From contig CALVRR010000002.1 in NCBI GenBank assembly GCA_944358705.1, positions 1 to 64,000 on the forward strand: 64,000 bases of DNA, written 5' to 3'. Under the pieces are notes generated by a model. That model did not search any database. It had not been told where the DNA came from and worked only from the letters and a program-made list of their open reading frames with translations. Shown here in pieces: positions 48,277 through 56,137 of the stretch (positions are counted from its first letter, which is position 1; each line of letters opens with the position of its first letter). The translations under genes and the position numbers were made by a program. This stretch comes from an uncultured Bacilli bacterium. Its GTDB lineage: Bacteria; Bacillota_I; Bacilli_A; RF39; UBA660.

Positions 48277-50841
48277 ATGCCAAGAAAGAAAAGTGAAACA
48301 CAAGAAGTAATTGAAAAAATATTTGATTATACTCTAGAAGATATCATGGGTGAGAGATTTGGAAGTTATTCTAAATATATTATTCAAGAACGTGCTATTC
48401 CTGATGCTAGAGATGGATTAAAACCAGTTCAGCGCCGTATTTTATATTCTATGCATAAAGAGAAAAATACTTATGATAAGGGATATCGTAAGAGTGCGAA
48501 GACCGTTGGAGACGTTATTGGTAACTATCATCCTCACGGTGATACTTCTATTTACGATGCGATGGTTCGTATGAGTCAATCTTGGAAGACTAGACTTCCT
48601 TATATTGATATGCATGGTAATAATGGATCTATTGATGGAGATAGTCCTGCGGCTTATCGTTATACGGAAGCTCGTCTTTCTAAGATTAGTAACGAAATGC
48701 TTCGTGATATTGATAAAGATACCGTAGAATTCGCTCCGAACTTTGATGATACTACTTTAGAACCTACAGTATTACCAGCTCGTTTTCCAGCACTTCTTGT
48801 TTATGGAGCAATGGGAATTTCGGCAGGATATGCTACCAATATTCCCCCTCATAATTTAGGGGAAGTGATTGATGCAACGATTCATAGAATTGATAATCCT
48901 AATTGTAGTTTAGATACGTTAATGAAATATGTCAAAGGACCTGATTTTCCAACGGGTGGTATTATTGAAGGTATTGATGGCATTCGTTCTGCCTATCAAA
49001 CGGGTCGTGGTAAGATTGTTGTTAAATGTAGATATACTGTAGAAGAGAGTAAGAGTGGGAAATCTATTATCATTACGGAGATTCCATTTGAAGTAAATAA
49101 GGCTTTGATGGTTAAGAAAATTGACGATATTCGTATTGATAAAAAGATTGATGGTATTCAAGAAGTACGTGATGAGAGTGCAGCAGATGTTCGAGTAGTT
49201 ATCGATTTAAAGAAAAATGCGAATGTTGATTTAATTATTAATTATTTATTAAAAAATACAGATATGCAAATTAATTACAATTTCAATATGGTAGCAATCG
49301 TAAATAAACGTCCTAAGTTATTAGGTCTTGCTGGATGTTTGGATGCATTTATTGCTCATCAAAAGGAAGTTGTTCGTCGTCGTACCGAGTTTGATTTAGC
49401 TCATGCGAAAGCAAGATATCATATTGTGGAAGGGTTAATTAAGTGTATTTCTATTTTAGATGAAGTTATTCGTGTGATTCGTGAATCTAAAAACAAGAGT
49501 GATGCGAAAGAAAACTTAGTAAAAGAATTTGAATTTACTATGGAACAAGCGGAAGCTATTGTTACTTTACAACTTTATCGTTTGACTAACACTGATGTTG
49601 TTGCTTTAGAAGAAGAAATGGCAAATTTGGAGAAGATTATTAGTGGTCTTACGGCTATTTTAGGTAGTGAAGATGTACTTAAGTCTGTTATGAAAAAGGA
49701 TTTACGAGATGTTAAGAAAGAGTATCCAACGGAGCGTCTTACTGATATCAAGGATGAAGTTACAGAAATTAAGATTGATACTTCCGCAATGATACCTAGA
49801 GAAGACTGTGTTGTTATGGTTACTCGCGATGGCTATGTGAAACGTACATCCTTTAGAAGTTATACGGCATCTAATCCAGAAGATATTACCATTAAAGAAA
49901 ATGATTATATCTTAGGAATTTATGAGATGAATACCATCGATACTTTACTTGTATTTACTACTCACGGTAATTATTTACATATTCCAGTTCATATTCTACC
50001 AGACTTAAAATGGAAAGATATGCCTAAACATGTTAGTAATGTTATTGAAACATCCCCAGAAGAGTCTGTTGTTAGTGCTATTCCAGTTACTTCTTTTGAA
50101 ACTGATAAAAATGTTGTTATTACTACTAAGAATGGTATGATTAAACGTAGTAAATTAGCGGACTTTAAATTGTCTCGTTATTCAAAGCCAACTAGTTGTA
50201 TGAAATTAAAAGAGGATGATTTGGTAATTGATGCTTTTGTAGAAGATAAAGATACTTTATTTATTACTACAGATAGTGGTTATGGACTTAGCTTTTTAAC
50301 AGAAGAAGTACCAATTGTTGGAGTAAAAGCCGCTGGTGTTAAAGCAATGAAGTTAAAAGATGATCACTTGGTATCCATTAATCAGTATTCTCCAGTGGAA
50401 GCTGAATATATTTCTATTATTACGGATAAAGGTACTGGTAAACGTGTTCATTTATCTGAATTTGAAGTTTCTACTCGTGCTAGACGAGGATTATTAGTAC
50501 TTCGTGAAGTCAAGAGTAATCCATATCATGTTATTAAGACATTTATTACAGATTCTAAGAATTATATTGGTATTAAGAATGGAGAAATTGAAACTTTAAA
50601 ATTAACCGAATTAAATATCGCTGATCGTTATTCGACAGGAGGACAGATATCCAAACATGAACTTGTCGATAGTTTCTTAATTGCAACACTAAAAAGAAGA
50701 GAAGTTGAACAAGAAGAAATAGAGATTTCTGATGTCGAAGAAAAAGAGAAAAAAGAAGAAAAAATAATTCCTAAAAAAGAAAAAGTTAGTTTAAAAGAAA
50801 TTGATGACCGCTTGATGACAATTGATGACTTTTTGAAATAA
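48277..50841 (+). CDS. parC: DNA topoisomerase IV subunit A
   Basis: An 854-residue DNA-breaking subunit. The N-terminal winged helix holds the active-site Tyr129 in AAYRYTEARLS. The quinolone-determining region reads HPHGDTSIYDAMVRMSQSW, with Thr90 where ParC usually has Ser and Asp94 at the acidic position. The tower and coiled-coil gate (about 340-500) are followed by a six-bladed beta-pinwheel (about 505-820) and a lysine/glutamate-rich tail. Partner gene parE lies immediately upstream, as is usual for topoisomerase IV. ParC rather than GyrA fits the pairing and the lack of a clean GyrA-box motif in the C-terminal domain. Confidence 0.93.
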   Translation: MPRKKSETQEVIEKIFDYTLEDIMGERFGSYSKYIIQERAIPDARDGLKPVQRRILYSMHKEKNTYDKGYRKSAKTVGDVIGNYHPHGDTSIYDAMVRMSQSWKTRLPYIDMHGNNGSIDGDSPAAYRYTEARLSKISNEMLRDIDKDTVEFAPNFDDTTLEPTVLPARFPALLVYGAMGISAGYATNIPPHNLGEVIDATIHRIDNPNCSLDTLMKYVKGPDFPTGGIIEGIDGIRSAYQTGRGKIVVKCRYTVEESKSGKSIIITEIPFEVNKALMVKKIDDIRIDKKIDGIQEVRDESAADVRVVIDLKKNANVDLIINYLLKNTDMQINYNFNMVAIVNKRPKLLGLAGCLDAFIAHQKEVVRRRTEFDLAHAKARYHIVEGLIKCISILDEVIRVIRESKNKSDAKENLVKEFEFTMEQAEAIVTLQLYRLTNTDVVALEEEMANLEKIISGLTAILGSEDVLKSVMKKDLRDVKKEYPTERLTDIKDEVTEIKIDTSAMIPREDCVVMVTRDGYVKRTSFRSYTASNPEDITIKENDYILGIYEMNTIDTLLVFTTHGNYLHIPVHILPDLKWKDMPKHVSNVIETSPEESVVSAIPVTSFETDKNVVITTKNGMIKRSKLADFKLSRYSKPTSCMKLKEDDLVIDAFVEDKDTLFITTDSGYGLSFLTEEVPIVGVKAAGVKAMKLKDDHLVSINQYSPVEAEYISIITDKGTGKRVHLSEFEVSTRARRGLLVLREVKSNPYHVIKTFITDSKNYIGIKNGEIETLKLTELNIADRYSTGGQISKHELVDSFLIATLKRREVEQEEIEISDVEEKEKKEEKIIPKKEKVSLKEIDDRLMTIDDFLK

Positions 50842-50910
50842 TACATTTCAGTGGTTAAAAAATTCTATAATACTTAGATAATTTAGATAAAATGAGTAAG
50901 AGTACTATTT

Positions 50911-50952
50911 AAAAAGAGTTGACTAGAGATAGGAAAAGTCGACTCTTTTTTT
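50911..50952 (+). terminator. terminator downstream of parC
   Basis: AAAAAGAGTTGAC (50911-50923) pairs with GTCGACTCTTTTT (50938-50950) with one G-T pair and a 14-base loop, then T. Confidence 0.9.
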
Positions 50953-51042
50953 ATAAAAGGAAAGTGAGTTTGATTCAGAAAATAGATAATGATATTATTA
51001 TCATTTCTAAAATGTTTTTTTGATACGGAATATAATGAATTA

Positions 51043-51071
51043 TTGACATTTTGGGTGCAAAGTCTTATAAT
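51043..51071 (+). promoter_or_regulatory. consensus promoter of the 51098 gene
   Basis: TTGACA (51043-51048), 17 bases, TATAAT (51066-51071). Perfect hexamers and spacing, without the TG extension. Confidence 0.9.
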
Positions 51072-51097
51072 ATGTGCCAATTAGAGGGGGATATATA

Positions 51098-52465
51098 ATG
51101 CGTTACACAATTAATGATGAGGTATATCAAAGAATTAATAAAAAGGTAGAAGATGGTACTTTTAAAAAAGGGAAAAATTGTAGTTTGGCTACCTATGGTC
51201 TTGAAAGCAACAATATTAAAGATTATCCGATTAGTGAAAGGACACCTAGTGTTTGTGTTTCTTTAATGACGTGGGGAGAATGCAGTTTCTCTGATGTGCC
51301 AGAAGTTTCAAGAACTAGAGATTTTTTTATTTCTAAATTTACAAATAAAGAAGTATTTAACTATATTACAAATAATATAGAAAAATTCGATAGAGATTTT
51401 TTTAAAGATTTATTGGAATCAAACGAATATGCAACTAGTTTTAGGAAGAACTGTTTTGCTATTATGCCTTTAGAATATATTGATGAAGAAATGTGCTCAC
51501 TAGCTATTTTAAGTTCAGTAGAATGGCATCAATCTGATTGGTTTTATTCTATATACGAGAGAAAACCTAATGCACTAACTTCTGACTTATGGAAATTAGG
51601 TGCAAGATTATATGCAAGGAGAAGTCGAAATGGAGAGAATAAATTTTTAAGTATTACTCCAGAAGAATATCAAGATGAAGAATATTATAAAGAAATGTGT
51701 AGTAGTAATTTTAATAGTGGTGTAGAGTTAGATGATGATAAAGGCAATATTATGGATTCTGTTAAAGAAGAAATATTAACTCCAAAATTTTTATTAGAAT
51801 TATTAAGTAATAATATAAACAATGTAGTAAGATTTAATGATAGAGCTTTAGAAACAGAAATTACATATACCGAATCTGACAAAATAGTTACTGAGAAAAT
51901 ATGGCAATATGTAGTCAAAAAACATGGTTATACTATTAGATTTATTAAATTAAATGATGAGAGAATTAAATATTTTTTAGAAAATTATGATAAAGATAGC
52001 CCTGAATATAATTATGCTTTTAAAGATAAATATAAGAAATATAAAATGAAGAAAGAAAAAGAGAAAAACATAAAAGCAATTTTAGATGCAAGGAGTACAG
52101 AGAAAAGTACTAATCAAGCTTGTCTTCCAATTAAGTTTAGATCTTCTGTCCCTGAAGAATATTGTAAGAAATATGATTCTGAAGAGTATCTTCAAATGAT
52201 GTATAAATCACTTGGTATTCAAATTATTGGCATATATACTGACCTTTTTTACTTGGTTAATATGCCAGAAGGTTGGACTATTATGAATGAAGGTCTTTGG
52301 TATGATGTAAAAGATAATGAAGGAAATAAGGTTATTCATTTCTTCTCTCAGTTAATGGTTCGCGATGGTGATGCTTATGTAAGAAGTATTAATATTCCTG
52401 ATGAAAAGAAGGATGGCATCAAGCGATTAATTAAGCAAAGTGAACAAAAAAAGGAGAATAATTAG
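51098..52465 (+). CDS. hypothetical protein, 455 residues
   Basis: Not recognised. Soluble, charged, mostly helical. The central part (about 220-300) has LTPKFLLELLSNNINNVVRF and later IWQYVVKKHGYTIRFIKLN, which looks like helical-repeat or DUF4116-like segments. The middle is very lysine-rich (KYKKYKMKKEKEKN). The codon choice is more AT-rich than in parC or the ylb genes, with more ATA and AAA, which may indicate horizontal origin. AGAGGGGG and a perfect promoter suggest strong, independent expression. No function is assigned. Confidence 0.55.
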   Translation: MRYTINDEVYQRINKKVEDGTFKKGKNCSLATYGLESNNIKDYPISERTPSVCVSLMTWGECSFSDVPEVSRTRDFFISKFTNKEVFNYITNNIEKFDRDFFKDLLESNEYATSFRKNCFAIMPLEYIDEEMCSLAILSSVEWHQSDWFYSIYERKPNALTSDLWKLGARLYARRSRNGENKFLSITPEEYQDEEYYKEMCSSNFNSGVELDDDKGNIMDSVKEEILTPKFLLELLSNNINNVVRFNDRALETEITYTESDKIVTEKIWQYVVKKHGYTIRFIKLNDERIKYFLENYDKDSPEYNYAFKDKYKKYKMKKEKEKNIKAILDARSTEKSTNQACLPIKFRSSVPEEYCKKYDSEEYLQMMYKSLGIQIIGIYTDLFYLVNMPEGWTIMNEGLWYDVKDNEGNKVIHFFSQLMVRDGDAYVRSINIPDEKKDGIKRLIKQSEQKKENN

Positions 52466-52548
52466 TTTAAAATAGTATTTTTATTTATTCTATATTATGA
52501 ATTTTGTTTTGCTGATAAGAATATTTCTAGTGATACAAGAGAAAAGGT

Positions 52549-52574
52549 AAAGAAGAATTAGTTCTTCTTTTTTC
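52549..52574 (+). terminator. terminator between the 51098 gene and ylbD
   Basis: AAAGAAGAA (52549-52557), loop TTAG, TTCTTCTTT (52562-52570), then T. Confidence 0.75.
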
Positions 52575-52605
52575 TGTGGTTTCATATATTATATTGGTGG
52601 TAATT

Positions 52606-52974
52606 ATGTCGAAAGAAAGTTTTAAGTCTTTTGCTAGAGGTCATACAGAACTTGCTAATTACGTAATGAATGGTAAGACTAGTTGGCAGAAATTATATGA
52701 GTTATATGAAATATATGGAGAAAATAGTAGTATTTGGAGAGATTATTTTTCTTCTACTAGTGTCAGTAGTGTTGGTGGAGAGTCTACGGAGCTTTCTGGT
52801 ACTCTTAGAGAGTTGATGCAAAATATTAAAAATATTGATTTAAATTCTGTACAAAAAGGGATTACAAATATTCAAAAAGCATTAGGACTTTTGCAAGATA
52901 TTGGTCTTGGTAATAGTAATATTCCTTCTAATAATTATGAGCCTAGGCCGATGTATCAACATTTTGATGATTAA
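52606..52974 (+). CDS. ylbD: YlbD-like protein
   Basis: A 122-residue protein resembling Bacillus YlbD (annotated as a putative coat protein). The start FKSFARGHTELANYVMNGK, then TSWQKLYELYEIYGEN matches the family pattern of a helical domain with a conserved W near residue 27. The C-terminal half is Ser/Asn-rich with a low-complexity tail. GGTGG selects ATG 52606 over an upstream TTG. First gene of the ylbD-ylbE-ylbF-rsmD block, whose order is the same as in Bacillus. The coat role is unlikely in an organism without evident sporulation, so its function is open. Confidence 0.7.
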   Translation: MSKESFKSFARGHTELANYVMNGKTSWQKLYELYEIYGENSSIWRDYFSSTSVSSVGGESTELSGTLRELMQNIKNIDLNSVQKGITNIQKALGLLQDIGLGNSNIPSNNYEPRPMYQHFDD

Positions 52975-52976
52975 AA

Positions 52977-53198
52977 ATGGATTTATATACTATTAATTAT
53001 ATTAAGAGTAATCCTTTGGTTTATCAATATTTAAGAGCAAATTCTTATTGGTATAAAGAGTTAAATCGTAATCCTTTCGTTTTAGAGAGAGTGAATCAAG
53101 AAGCGAAAAAGTATTATAAGATGACCGTTCCTGATAAAATAGAAAAATTTACTCGGGATATGGAGATGATTTCTACATTTATGGATGTTTTAAAATGA
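52977..53198 (+). CDS. ylbE: YlbE-like protein
   Basis: A 73-residue protein matching the YlbE-like family: YIKSNPLVYQYLRANSYWYKE, then LNRNP and YYKMTVPDKIEKF near the middle. It begins two bases after the ylbD stop with no clear ribosome site, so it is probably translated by coupling. The function is unknown. The neighbours (ylbD before, ylbF after) strengthen the call. Confidence 0.78.
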   Translation: MDLYTINYIKSNPLVYQYLRANSYWYKELNRNPFVLERVNQEAKKYYKMTVPDKIEKFTRDMEMISTFMDVLK

Positions 53199-53219
53199 AA
53201 TATATGTTAGAATAGAGTT

Positions 53220-53504
53220 ATGGAAGAGTTAATTGAAAAAGTAGAAAAATTAAAAGAAGTTTTATCTAAGGAAGAAGTTGTTCTTGATTTATTAGAGAAA
53301 AAAAAGATAGCTTTGGGGGATGCTTTTTTAGTTCAAAAAGTACAGGAATATAAGTTGTATCCTAGAGAAGAAGTAAAAAAGGAAATTGAAAATTCTCCTT
53401 CTTTTTTGGCGTACAAGGAAGCAGAGTTCAATGTTAATTTGTTGATTCTTGGATTAAATCAACAATTTAAGAAAATACAGAAGGAAATATCTTGTCGAAG
53501 GTGA
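53220..53504 (+). CDS. ylbF: YlbF-family regulator of RNase Y (short form)
   Basis: A 94-residue helical protein of the YlbF/YmcA (Com_YlbF) family; the Bacillus protein forms the Y-complex with YmcA and YaaT that tunes RNase Y and RNA turnover. Features are the pattern LLEKKKIALGDAFLVQKVQEY, then FLAYKEAEFNVNLLILGLN. It is shorter than Bacillus YlbF (about 150 residues) and lacks the C-terminal region with cysteines. A possible -10 (TGT-TAGAAT, 53208-53213) is only six bases before the ATG, so it might have its own leaderless transcript. Neighbouring ylbE and rsmD support the call. Confidence 0.72.
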   Translation: MEELIEKVEKLKEVLSKEEVVLDLLEKKKIALGDAFLVQKVQEYKLYPREEVKKEIENSPSFLAYKEAEFNVNLLILGLNQQFKKIQKEISCRR

Positions 53505-53508
53505 TAAT

Positions 53509-54054
53509 ATGAAAGTCATTAGTGGAAAATATAAAGGTAGAGTATTGGATGGTTTTGATATCTCTGGGACTAGGCCTACTATGGACCGAGTAAAAGAGAG
53601 TCTTTTTGCGATGATACAAAACTATTTAGATGACGCTGTTGTTTTGGACTTATTTGCCGGAAGTGGTAATTTAGGGATTGAAGCCTTGAGTGAGGGAGCG
53701 GCAGATGTTTATTTTGTTGATAAGAATAAGAAAGCCTGTAAAGTTATTCAAGGTAATTTAGAAAAACTTGGTATTGTGGATGCGAAAACGTTCTGTGGGG
53801 ATTTTCAAAAAGTACTAAAAGAACTTGCATTGCTTGGTGTCAAGTTTGATATTATTTTTTTAGATCCCCCTTATCAGACAGATTTTATAGAAAAGAGTAT
53901 ATTATCTATTGTTTCTCTTGATATTCTTGCAGAAGATGGGATTCTTGTTGCGGAAAGTGATCAGTTGGAAAAAATAATTATTCCAGATAATTTTTTTGTT
54001 GTAAAGAGTAAAAAATATGGTGATAAATGGGTAGCTATCTTAAAACATTTATGA
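53509..54054 (+). CDS. rsmD: 16S rRNA (guanine966-N2)-methyltransferase RsmD
   Basis: This 181-residue Rossmann methyltransferase modifies G966 of 16S rRNA. Features are the start VISGKYKGRVL, then RPTMDRVKESLF, the SAM loop LDLFAGSGNLGIEAL, and the catalytic DPPY motif in IFLDPPYQTD. AAGGTGATA precedes the start. In Bacilli rsmD (ylbH) is usually followed by coaD, which is absent here; instead a large surface protein begins 27 bases later. Confidence 0.93.
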   Translation: MKVISGKYKGRVLDGFDISGTRPTMDRVKESLFAMIQNYLDDAVVLDLFAGSGNLGIEALSEGAADVYFVDKNKKACKVIQGNLEKLGIVDAKTFCGDFQKVLKELALLGVKFDIIFLDPPYQTDFIEKSILSIVSLDILAEDGILVAESDQLEKIIIPDNFFVVKSKKYGDKWVAILKHL

Positions 54055-54081
54055 TAAAATATGTGTAAGATAGGTGATTGT

Positions 54082-56016
54082 ATGAAGAAATTAGATAATC
54101 GTGGTTTTGCTATTTCGACATTATTGTATGGACTTATGATAATGTCTTTATTGATTGTTTTGGCTTTAATTAGTAATCTTGGTACAAATCGAAAGAGTAC
54201 GTCTACGTTTGTTGATAAGATTGAGGATGAATTAAATCGATTGAATTTAACAAACACTGGTGGAGAATATGGCGGTGGAGAAGCCGATAAAAATGGTCAT
54301 GAATTTATTGCCACTAGTGCTGGTTGGTATAAGATAGAATTATGGGGTGCTGGCGGCGGTGGTAATAAAGGTGGTCGTGGTGCTTATGTATCTGGTATCA
54401 TTTATTTAGAGGAAAATGATCATCTTTATTTCTATTATGGAGAAAAAGGTGGAAAAACTAAAGCTTTTAATGGGGGTGGTACTGGCTCTACTCAAAATTC
54501 TAATTATTTTGCTGGTGGTGGAGCTACGGATGTACGTTTGATTTCTGGAGAATGGAACGAGGAAAGTTCTTTAGAAAGCCGTATTATGGTTGCTGCCGGT
54601 GGTGGTGGTACTGGATATGGTGCTTCTGGTGGATTCGGTGGAACTTTGGTCGGTGGTAATGGAGCTATTTCTTCTCCTTCCGCTTCGGATCCTACCATTT
54701 CTTATGGTGGTTTGCAGTCTGCTGGTGGTAAGAATGGAGAAGGTTCTAATGAGTCTGGAGAGGCTGGAAGTTTTGGAACTGGTGGAGCTGGAGGTAAATA
54801 TTTAGCCGGTGGTGGCGGAGGCTACTATGGTGGTGGTGCTTCTGGTGTAACTTCTACTGTTGGTGGTGGAGGTGCTGGTGGTTCTTCTTTTATTGCTGGT
54901 TTTGCTGGTGTTCAAGTAAGAAATGACGGGGAGGCTGTCAAACAAACCTCCAAAGAATTTACTATTCATCGTGGACAATATGATGAAAATGGGGAATTGG
55001 TTACGGAACAATATACTCCAGTTATTTATAATGGTATTATGATTCCTAACGTAAATAGTGATGTTGGTAAGTCTCAGATTACGAAGGTTTCTGGTAATGA
55101 TATTTCTAATCCGCCTCGTAAAGGAAGTAATGCTAAGTTAAAAGAGGTTAAGTATATTCGTGATTGCGTGGATGGAAATACCGTTGATAATAATGGCTAT
55201 TGGTTAGAAATTCAAGCGATTAAAGATGGTAAAAATTTAGCTGCTCAAGAGGGAGTTACCGTAAGTGGCACTGGTGGAACTTTGGAAGAAGGTAGTGTTA
55301 TTATTGATGGTGTTATGGATGATACTTCTTCGGTTGCTTCTATTTCTGGAGGTGGACAGAAATGCGTTCAAGTTCAGTTGACAAGTGCAGAGGATTTAGA
55401 TGAGATTGCCGTTTGGCATCAATATGGAAAGTCTAATATGAGTTTTAAAGGACACACTTTGTCTGTTAGTACCGATGGTTCTAATTGGAGAGTGGTTAGA
55501 GATAAAAGTACGGATACGAATTCAGCAGGTGTGGTAAATGAAGTAGAAAGTGCTTCTGGTATTCGTTATAATACTTTTCACGGGGATAGTTTAGGAGAAA
55601 TTCCAGAAGGAAATTATTATATTTTTTCTGCGAATTCAGATAATATGGTTTTGTCTTCTTATACCGAGAATGATAATACTTTTGCTAGAATGTCAGATTT
55701 TACTGGAAAGTCTAATCAGATATGGCGTGTTTATAAATCTAATGGTGTTTACCGAATTGTTAATACATCTTCCAATATGGCATTAGAAGTTTCTGAAGAT
55801 TCTGGCGAAGCGGGAGTTCTTATTGATTTGTATACGAATAATGTTAATGATACGAGTCAAAATTGGAATATTGCTTCTTTGAAGAATGGGTATTATACAA
55901 TTACATCTTCTAATGGTTTACGAATGGGATATAACACTAGTAGCACGGCTGCAGAGACACAAACGTCTACACAAGAAAAAGAGCAACGTTGGAAATTTGT
56001 CTGGGCGGATTATTAG
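54082..56016 (+). CDS. large prepilin-like surface protein: glycine-rich, discoidin-like and ricin-type modules
   Basis: This 644-residue protein starts MKKLDNRGFAIST: a short basic leader, Gly8-Phe9, then a 25-residue hydrophobic stretch (LLYGLMIMSLLIVLALI). It looks like a type IV prepilin signal but position +5 is Thr, not Glu. A glycine-rich domain (about 70-290, many GGGG, GGAGG) follows. Next come an F5/8-type-C/discoidin-like domain (about 395-480, DLDEIAVWHQYGKSNMSFKG, then LSVSTDGSNWRVV) and a ricin-type beta-trefoil lectin (about 505-644) with three QxW motifs: QIW, QNW and QRW. It is probably an exported glycan-binding protein. TAGGTGATT selects ATG 54082 over an ATG at 54061. Confidence 0.82.
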   Translation: MKKLDNRGFAISTLLYGLMIMSLLIVLALISNLGTNRKSTSTFVDKIEDELNRLNLTNTGGEYGGGEADKNGHEFIATSAGWYKIELWGAGGGGNKGGRGAYVSGIIYLEENDHLYFYYGEKGGKTKAFNGGGTGSTQNSNYFAGGGATDVRLISGEWNEESSLESRIMVAAGGGGTGYGASGGFGGTLVGGNGAISSPSASDPTISYGGLQSAGGKNGEGSNESGEAGSFGTGGAGGKYLAGGGGGYYGGGASGVTSTVGGGGAGGSSFIAGFAGVQVRNDGEAVKQTSKEFTIHRGQYDENGELVTEQYTPVIYNGIMIPNVNSDVGKSQITKVSGNDISNPPRKGSNAKLKEVKYIRDCVDGNTVDNNGYWLEIQAIKDGKNLAAQEGVTVSGTGGTLEEGSVIIDGVMDDTSSVASISGGGQKCVQVQLTSAEDLDEIAVWHQYGKSNMSFKGHTLSVSTDGSNWRVVRDKSTDTNSAGVVNEVESASGIRYNTFHGDSLGEIPEGNYYIFSANSDNMVLSSYTENDNTFARMSDFTGKSNQIWRVYKSNGVYRIVNTSSNMALEVSEDSGEAGVLIDLYTNNVNDTSQNWNIASLKNGYYTITSSNGLRMGYNTSSTAAETQTSTQEKEQRWKFVWADY

Positions 56017-56043
56017 AAAGCAGGTTTTCTGCTTTTTATTTTT
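56015..56043 (+). terminator. terminator of the 54082 gene
   Basis: AAAGCAG (56017-56023), loop GTTTT, CTGCTTT (56029-56035), then T-rich sequence. It begins at the TAG stop. Confidence 0.85.
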
Positions 56044-56050
56044 CAAAAAA

Positions 56051-56077
56051 TTAGCACAATCTATTGACAAGTGCTAA
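56051..56077 (+). promoter_or_regulatory. CIRCE-like operator 1 of the hrcA operon
   Basis: TTAGCACAA, N9 (TCTATTGAC), AAGTGCTAA: an inverted repeat of 9+9+9 bases close to the CIRCE consensus. It contains the -35 TTGACA (56064-56069), so HrcA bound here would block the promoter. Confidence 0.85.
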
Positions 56078-56093
56078 AGAAGTGTCATATAAT
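56064..56093 (+). promoter_or_regulatory. promoter of the hrcA-grpE-dnaK-dnaJ operon
   Basis: TTGACA (56064-56069), 18-base spacer, TATAAT (56088-56093). Both hexamers are perfect. It lies between two CIRCE boxes. Confidence 0.85.
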
Positions 56094-56097
56094 ACTA

Positions 56098-56124
56098 TTA
56101 GCACTCGTAGAATAATAGTGCTAG
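56098..56124 (+). promoter_or_regulatory. CIRCE operator 2 of the hrcA operon
   Basis: TTAGCACTC, N9 (GTAGAATAA), TAGTGCTAG. The left arm is the exact consensus, the right arm differs from GAGTGCTAA at two ends. It spans the transcription start and ends at the ribosome site. Confidence 0.9.
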
Positions 56125-56137
56125 GAGGCGGATGCTG

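Noticed and set aside
46361-50841. gyrB-gyrA identity for the topoisomerase pair
   Set aside because: KLAPAQSKD and the ParE/ParC-like C-terminal features fit topoisomerase IV better; no GyrA-box was seen.
52498-52551. A 17-codon frame in the gap before ylbD
   Set aside because: No ribosome binding site, and it overlaps the terminator region.
54504-54850. Long minus-strand open frames opposite the glycine-rich region
   Set aside because: They are reflections of the GGT/GGN codons in the plus-strand gene and have no ribosome sites.
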